The position numbers and the translations under genes were made by a program. Below are positions 19,346 to 23,837 of a stretch of DNA of 23,837 nucleotides, in pieces. Below the pieces are notes generated by a model. The model searched no databases and was not told where the DNA came from. It saw only the letters and a program-made list of their open reading frames with translations. Each line of letters opens with the position of its first letter. Position 1 is the first letter of the stretch. This DNA comes from a virus. The stretch lies in the IMG/VR virus record IMGVR_UViG_3300035670_001245, positions 1 to 23,837 of that record. One strand, 5' to 3'.

Positions 19346-19792
19346 ATGGCAGAAGACAAGAAAAGTAAACAATTAAAGAGATTTAGTCCTTCTAAAAGAA
19401 ATACAAATATAAAGAAGATAGATGAATATCTTAATAAAAGAAGAGTAGACACTAAACTTCCTAGTCAAGTATACACACCTATTGATACTATGGGTAAACC
19501 TGACTACAAAGATACTACTACAAGAAGAAATGTAAAAGTATCTAGAACAGTTAAAGAAAACGAAGACATGAGCAATAGAGCTACTACTTATACTAATAAG
19601 TATCCTAAATATGAAGCATCCTCTTCTTCATCTAGCTCTACTATGGATGATACACCTTCTTCAACTTCTTCAACAACTAAAGAATCAGCTACAGGATCTT
19701 TATCAACTAAGTCAGAGACTAAGTCTAGTGATCGTATGTCATGGGCTAGAGAAGCTGAACGTAAAGCTCGTAAAATGATGGGAGGAAACTAA
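19346..19792 (+). CDS. Ser/Thr-rich, largely disordered protein (148 aa)
   Basis: The protein begins with a Lys-rich segment (MAEDKKSKQLKRFSPSKRN), carries a charged middle, and has a nearly pure Ser/Thr stretch at about residues 90-125 (ASSSSSSSTMDDTPSSTSST). It ends in a basic helix (MSWAREAERKARKMMGGN). There is no recognisable fold. Such disordered basic proteins between tail genes may be internal virion components or chaperones. GAGGAAA lies before the ATG, and the stop overlaps the next start (TAATG). Confidence 0.6.
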   Translation: MAEDKKSKQLKRFSPSKRNTNIKKIDEYLNKRRVDTKLPSQVYTPIDTMGKPDYKDTTTRRNVKVSRTVKENEDMSNRATTYTNKYPKYEASSSSSSSTMDDTPSSTSSTTKESATGSLSTKSETKSSDRMSWAREAERKARKMMGGN

Positions 19793-20028
19793 TGGGAGAC
19801 ATGTATAAAGGTAAAAAGCCTAGTGAAATGACTGCTGAAGAGATAGCAGCTATTCGTGATGCTAACTCTACTAAAGCTAGAATGGGTGAAGGTAAACCTC
19901 CATCACCTATCAAAGCAGGTAAGAAACTCTATGAAGGTATGAAAAACATAGTCAAAGACTCTATGGCAAGAACAGTTCAAACTAGAGAAGAAAACAAAGA
20001 GAACTATAAAAAGTCTAAAATTAAATAA
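19792..20028 (+). CDS. Small basic protein of the tail region (78 aa)
   Basis: It starts with GGAGGAAAC upstream and an ATG overlapping the preceding stop. The product begins MGDMYKGKKPSEMTAEEIAAI, contains KPPSPIKAGKKLYEGMKNIV, and ends TREENKENYKKSKIK. It is hydrophilic, mostly helical and very basic, without known motif. With the neighbouring 148-aa and 88-aa genes it forms a trio of small hydrophilic proteins between the tail adaptor and the nozzle gene. These are probably packaged in the virion or needed in tail assembly (inference from order). Confidence 0.6.
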   Translation: MGDMYKGKKPSEMTAEEIAAIRDANSTKARMGEGKPPSPIKAGKKLYEGMKNIVKDSMARTVQTREENKENYKKSKIK

Positions 20029-20042
20029 CTTAAGGATACACA

Positions 20043-20309
20043 ATGGATACATTTATGACCCCAAATGGTAAGGAGATAAAGATTGTTAATGCTCCAGGTA
20101 CTGGACACTATCAAATACAATTTACACAAGGTGGAGAACTCCCACAAGAACTAACAGGTTTCTATACTTCTAGTGCTGTAGCACAAGTAGCTGTTCGTAA
20201 CTATCTATTAAATAATAAAGATAGGTTTGAAAAGAAAGCAGAAAATAAGAAGTTTGTTAATGAACTAAAAGAATCATTAAAAGAAAAAGAACAACCTACC
20301 GAGGAATAA
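20043..20309 (+). CDS. Small protein before the nozzle gene (88 aa)
   Basis: The N-terminal half (MDTFMTPNGKEIKIVNAPGT...HYQIQFTQGGELPQELTG) looks like a small beta fold. The C-terminal half is a charged helix (about 58-88, KDRFEKKAENKKFVNELKE). A good AAGGA ribosome site precedes the ATG, and the nozzle gene starts three bases after its stop. No family is recognised. The place just before the nozzle suggests a tail assembly or internal virion role. Confidence 0.6.
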   Translation: MDTFMTPNGKEIKIVNAPGTGHYQIQFTQGGELPQELTGFYTSSAVAQVAVRNYLLNNKDRFEKKAENKKFVNELKESLKEKEQPTEE

Positions 20310-20312
20310 TAA

Positions 20313-22568
20313 TTGGCAGCTAAAACTGAAAGAGTCTTTAGATCCTTTGTCAAGGGTCTAATTACTGAGGCTAGTCCTCTAACCTTTCCAGAGAATGCTT
20401 CTATTGACGAACAAAACTTTGTACTCAATAGAGATGGTTCTCGTTCAAGAAGGTTAGGTATAGACTACGAATCTTTATATGCAAAGACTTCTACAGGTTT
20501 AACTGCTGCTGACATTCAAGAAGGTAAACAATCTTTTCATAGATGGGATACTCCAAGTGGTAATTCCTCTATTGCTATAGGTGTTGTTCGTATTAAAAAC
20601 AAGCTATGGTTTGTAGACTTACTTACTACTGCTCCTAGTGATAACCTTTTAAATAGTGGAGCTGCTCTTACTATTTCAGGATTATCTAACAACAATATTG
20701 AAACTGCTGTTATTAACAATCAGTTAATTATTGTATCTAAAGACTTAGATAAACCTGTATTACTTTCTTATAATAGCACAACAGACACTGTATCTCAATC
20801 TACAGTTGATATTAAAGTAAGAGATATATGGGGTCTTGATGATGGTCTAGCTGATGATGAAAGACCTGCTACTCTATCAGATGAGCATAAATATAATCTT
20901 CGTAACCAAGGTTGGAATGAGAACATTGTTACTAAGGGTGGAGGAGATGCACTTGATGAAACCTTTACAGCATTAAGTGTATATCCTTCTAACTCTGATT
21001 CATGGACTTTGGGTAAGATCAGTAATTCTGCTGATGCTGCCTATGAAAAGTTTGATCCATTAGTATTAGAAAAGAACTCACAATCACGTTATGCAGTATC
21101 TAGAGGTTCTATTATTATAGATGCCTTTGATAGAGGTTCTTCTAGAGAAGCAGGAACAGATGTTACAGGTTTAAATTCAGATACAGAAACAGGTAATGTA
21201 TCTACGATTGCTTCTTATGCACAACGTATTTTCTATTCAGGTATTGATTCAAGTGTTACAGATGGTGATGCTAAATCTCCTAATTATTCAGGATACATCT
21301 TCTTTACTAAAGTTGTAACATCTAATACTGACTTAGGTAAATGTTATCAAGAGGCTGATCCTACAGACCCTGGTATTAATGACATTATTGATTCTGATGG
21401 TGGTACTATTCAGATACCAGAAGCTACTCGTATTGTTAAAATAGCTTCATCACAGTCATCTTTACTTGTATTTGCAGAGAATGGTGTATGGGAAGTTTAT
21501 GGAGATACAAATGGTTTCGTAGCTACCTCTTTCCAAGCAAGTAAGATTTCTACAAATGGTATCTTAAATGCTAACTCTGTAGTAAATGTAGGTGGTAACT
21601 TTGTATACTGGTCTAAAGCAGGTATTTATTTATTATCAACAGATTCTGTAGCAGGACGATTTAAAGCTGAGTCTTTATCTCTTACTACAATACAATCTTT
21701 ATATTTAAATATTCCTGATATTGGTAAGAACAACTGTAAAGGGTTTTATGATGAAAAAGAAAATAGAGTACGTTGGTTATATAATGATTCAAATGATGTT
21801 ACTTATACGAACAATAATTATATAAACAAATATACTAAGGAACTTGTGTATGATCTTACACTCCAAGCTTGGTATAAGAACTCGTTTAGTAGTCTTGCAA
21901 CAGGATCTCCTTATATAGCTGATTATATTGAAGTACCAGGTTATGCTGTTTCTAGTTATGAACAAGCAGTATTAGTAACTAATGGTAATACTGTAATTGA
22001 TAGCAATAGTGATACAGTCGTTACAACAGAAGATCTTTTACTTAATAGAAGTTCTCAGTTTAGTTATCTAACTATTGTAGGAACAGACTTTACTATATCT
22101 AAATTTAATAACTTAACATTTAAAGACTGGGAAACAGAAGATAGTACAGGTGCTGATTATAGCAGTTATCTTGTAACAGGTTATGAATTGTTTGGAGATA
22201 TTATGAGATCTAAACAAATACCTTATATATTCTTTTACTTTACTCGTACTGAAGATGGCTATACAGAGGTAGGTAATGCTTTAGAATTAGATAATCAATC
22301 TTCTTGTTTAGTGCAATCACAATGGAATTGGTCTGATAGTGCTAATAGTGGTAAGTGGGGTTCTCAATTCCAAGCTTATAGATTACTAAGAAATTACATA
22401 CCTAGTGGAGGTGGAGATCCTTTTGACTATGGTGATGGAGTTATTATAACAAAGAATAAACTAAGAGGCTCAGGTAAAACTTTAAGTTTAAAGATAAATT
22501 CAGAAGAAGGAAAAGATATGAAGTTACTAGGATGGGCATATCCTGCTACGGCAACTTCTAATGTTTAA
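20313..22568 (+). CDS. Tail nozzle (tail tubular protein B-like), TTG start
   Basis: This is the largest protein here (751 aa), in the position of T7 gp12. It begins, reading TTG as Met, AAKTERVFRSFVKGLITEA, then SPLTFPENASIDEQNFVLNRDGSRSRRLGIDYE. This opening is shared by podoviral nozzle or stabilisation proteins. The body is beta-rich, with repeated blade-like segments such as ATRIVKIASSQSSLLVFAEN and GVWEVYGDTNGFVATSFQAS...VGGNFVYWSKAGIYLLS, and resembles a beta propeller. The TTG at 20313 is backed by GAGGA seven bases upstream, and no better ATG is near. It would form the terminal tube through which DNA leaves. The next gene starts on its stop (TAATG). Confidence 0.82.
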   Translation: MAAKTERVFRSFVKGLITEASPLTFPENASIDEQNFVLNRDGSRSRRLGIDYESLYAKTSTGLTAADIQEGKQSFHRWDTPSGNSSIAIGVVRIKNKLWFVDLLTTAPSDNLLNSGAALTISGLSNNNIETAVINNQLIIVSKDLDKPVLLSYNSTTDTVSQSTVDIKVRDIWGLDDGLADDERPATLSDEHKYNLRNQGWNENIVTKGGGDALDETFTALSVYPSNSDSWTLGKISNSADAAYEKFDPLVLEKNSQSRYAVSRGSIIIDAFDRGSSREAGTDVTGLNSDTETGNVSTIASYAQRIFYSGIDSSVTDGDAKSPNYSGYIFFTKVVTSNTDLGKCYQEADPTDPGINDIIDSDGGTIQIPEATRIVKIASSQSSLLVFAENGVWEVYGDTNGFVATSFQASKISTNGILNANSVVNVGGNFVYWSKAGIYLLSTDSVAGRFKAESLSLTTIQSLYLNIPDIGKNNCKGFYDEKENRVRWLYNDSNDVTYTNNNYINKYTKELVYDLTLQAWYKNSFSSLATGSPYIADYIEVPGYAVSSYEQAVLVTNGNTVIDSNSDTVVTTEDLLLNRSSQFSYLTIVGTDFTISKFNNLTFKDWETEDSTGADYSSYLVTGYELFGDIMRSKQIPYIFFYFTRTEDGYTEVGNALELDNQSSCLVQSQWNWSDSANSGKWGSQFQAYRLLRNYIPSGGGDPFDYGDGVIITKNKLRGSGKTLSLKINSEEGKDMKLLGWAYPATATSNV

Positions 22569-22870
22569 TGGAAATATTATACGAAGAACCAGGTAATGGT
22601 TACGTTGGTTTATCTTGGGAACCAACATTAAAGAAGTGGATTATCCACATTGATTGTAAAGAATGGAGTCTATCTACTTATAAAAGATATAAGATGATAG
22701 GTGAACAAATCAAAGATAAGCTAAGAGCTCGAGGTATAGTAGCTATATATGGTTTATCTGAGAATCCTAAAGAAGTAAAGTTTAATGCGATGTTTGGAGC
22801 AAAGTTAATTCCTTACATTGTTTATGATAACGAGAATCAACCTAATTATTTAGTAGAGTGTATATTATAA
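22568..22870 (+). CDS. Small protein with GNAT-like C-terminus (100 aa)
   Basis: The product begins MEILYEEPGNGYVGLSWEPT and contains KWIIHIDCKEWSLSTYKRYK. It ends with RGIVAIYGLSENPKEVKFN, AMFGAKLIPYIVYDNENQPNY and LVECIL. The 'V-K-F-N-x-M-F-G-x-x-L' ending recalls the last strands of GNAT acetyltransferase folds. In T7-like phages a gene in this place, after the nozzle, codes for an internal virion protein with such a fold (T7 gp13). The chain is too short for a complete GNAT enzyme and no acetyl-CoA loop is evident, so it is probably structural. The start overlaps the nozzle stop and has no ribosome site, suggesting coupled translation. Confidence 0.55.
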   Translation: MEILYEEPGNGYVGLSWEPTLKKWIIHIDCKEWSLSTYKRYKMIGEQIKDKLRARGIVAIYGLSENPKEVKFNAMFGAKLIPYIVYDNENQPNYLVECIL

Positions 22871-22885
22871 AGGGAGTTTTATAAA

Positions 22886-23515
22886 ATGGGAAAAGCAGTT
22901 AAAACAGTAGCAACAGTAGCTGCGATAGGCTTTGGTGGTTATGCTGCATTTGGTTTAGGAGGACTGGGTAGTATGGGTTATATGGGTTCTGGATTAGGAA
23001 CCTTAGGAAAATTAGCTACTACAGGTTTATCTTTATCACAGGCTACCTCTATAGCAGGTCTTGGTCTTCAAGTGGCTTCTACACTTCAATCAAGAAAGTA
23101 TGCAGGGCAACAATCTAAGTATGAAGCAGCTCGAGTAGCTGAAGCTCAAAAAGCAGAAGAATCTAGACAAAGACAAAGTGAAGTCCAAGCACGTCAAGCT
23201 CGATTAGCTCAGGTACGAGAACAACGTATTAGAACAGGTCAAATTACAGCAGCCACTGGTGGAGCAGGATTAGGTATGGCAGGTACATCAGGCTTTACTG
23301 GATCAGTAGGTAGCATGGCAACTCAAGCAGCAGCTAACATAGGTCAAATTAATGTAGCTCAAGGCTTTGCTCAAGAACAATCAGGATACAATATTGCTGC
23401 AGCAAACTATGCTTCTAAATCTGCTCAGGCAGGAGCTCAATCTACTCAATGGCAGAATATGGGAACACTAGCATCAGGTATGTCAAAAGACTTTATCAAT
23501 ATCTTTCAAGTATAG
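22886..23515 (+). CDS. Internal virion (ejection) protein, gp14-like (209 aa)
   Basis: The N-terminal part (1-60) is Gly/Ala-rich and hydrophobic (VATVAAIGFGGYAAFGLGGL; TGLSLSQATSIAGLGLQVAS). A long amphipathic helix follows (about 62-115, with repeated Ala/Gln/Glu/Arg, RQRQSEVQARQARLAQVREQ). Next are Gly/Ala-rich TAATGGAGLGMAGTSGFTGS and a helical C-terminus. This is the plan of the small T7-like ejection protein that is injected ahead of DNA and forms a channel in the host envelope. Its place after the nozzle and before another large internal protein also fits. AAGGGAG upstream supports the ATG. Confidence 0.75.
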   Translation: MGKAVKTVATVAAIGFGGYAAFGLGGLGSMGYMGSGLGTLGKLATTGLSLSQATSIAGLGLQVASTLQSRKYAGQQSKYEAARVAEAQKAEESRQRQSEVQARQARLAQVREQRIRTGQITAATGGAGLGMAGTSGFTGSVGSMATQAAANIGQINVAQGFAQEQSGYNIAAANYASKSAQAGAQSTQWQNMGTLASGMSKDFINIFQV

Positions 23516-23524
23516 GATTAATTA

Positions 23525-23837
23525 ATGGGATTACAATTTGAAGAAGGTCAATTTCCTGCAGAGCAACCTATAGAAGCCCCTTTAGTTACTCAACAAAAGG
23601 CTAAAGAACAAGCTTATTATACGGCAGCTCTCATGAGTCCTGATCAAATGGAGATGGTGTTTGATCAAGTAATGGATGATCTTACACAAAAAGGTTATTC
23701 AGCAGCTTATAGTAATGCTAAAGTTGCTTGGGCTAATGAACAGTTACAATCAAACAAACAAGTAATCTCAGAATTAATGTTTGATGAGTCTATAGATAAA
23801 AAGACTAAACTTCAAATCTTAACAGACTATTCTTCTA
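23525..23837 (+). CDS. Internal virion protein, gp15/gp16-like, cut by window end
   Basis: ATG at 23525 with AGGA seven bases upstream. The frame stays open to the window end (104 codons). The product begins MGLQFEEGQFPAEQPIEAPL and continues as charged, Gln/Ala-rich helical sequence (MSPDQMEMVFDQVMDDLTQK; SNAKVAWANEQLQSNKQVIS). By position, right after the small ejection protein, it should be the start of a large internal virion protein. A lytic transglycosylase domain, if any, would lie beyond the window. Confidence 0.65.
   Translation, partial: MGLQFEEGQFPAEQPIEAPLVTQQKAKEQAYYTAALMSPDQMEMVFDQVMDDLTQKGYSAAYSNAKVAWANEQLQSNKQVISELMFDESIDKKTKLQILTDYSS

Noticed and set aside
1-23837. CRISPR array, insertion sequence, integrase or attachment site
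   Set aside because: No regularly spaced repeats, no transposase or recombinase motifs, and no tRNA-end duplication seen anywhere in the window.

Overview
The window looks like a contiguous piece of the genome of a tailed bacteriophage with a short tail (podovirus-like). It is AT-rich and almost fully coding on two opposed transcription units. The virion genes recognisable from their protein sequence are a large terminase, a T7-like portal, a scaffold, an HK97-fold-type major capsid protein, tail adaptor and nozzle proteins, and two internal ejection-type proteins. The host cannot be named from sequence alone. Good Shine-Dalgarno sites, sigma70-type promoters with extended -10 boxes, a 3TM-type holin and a GH24 lysozyme all point to a Gram-negative host. 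The tail-fibre-linked 2OG-Fe(II) oxygenases and overall gene set resemble those of phages from aquatic environments (inference). No integrase or lysogeny repressor is visible, so there is no evidence for a temperate lifestyle in this window.

Layout. Positions 1-2096 carry a leftward (minus strand) operon of small early-type genes. These are two unknown proteins, a 47-aa membrane protein, an acidic 84-aa protein, a SprT-like zinc metalloprotease and a 67-aa protein, with intrinsic terminators between some of them. This arm is strikingly enriched in the palindrome GTTTAAAC. Positions 2097-3015 are a 919-bp gene-free control region between the divergent arms. It holds three Fur-box-like sites, a GC-rich structured element with GCTCGC repeats, a very AT-rich tract, and two closely related extended -10 promoters reading right. 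The second promoter overlaps a 9-bp inverted repeat that looks like an operator.

Positions 3016-8462 are rightward. In order they are a possible small terminase or AT-hook protein, a small unknown, an HNH endonuclease, a run of tail-fibre or virion-appendage proteins, a two-domain 2OG-Fe(II) oxygenase and a second single-domain oxygenase. Positions 8464-11286 are a lysis and envelope module: a membrane-anchored protein, a secreted Cys-rich protein whose signal peptide is encoded inside the preceding gene, a spanin-like coiled-coil membrane protein, a 3TM holin-like protein and the lysozyme. Positions 11286-11967 hold four very small basic or Cys-rich proteins. Positions 11968-17802 are packaging and head genes, closed by a textbook UUCG-loop terminator. 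Positions 17853-23837 are head-fibre, tail adaptor, nozzle and ejection genes, and the last gene is cut by the window end.

The most notable observations are four. A 42-aa protein repeats the N-terminal arm of the capsid protein. The control region of this phage, which encodes iron enzymes, carries a Fur-box-like cluster. Three oxygenase domains sit directly behind a Gly/Pro-rich tail-fibre tip. A promoter places its transcription start on the ATG of a gene, implying a leaderless message.
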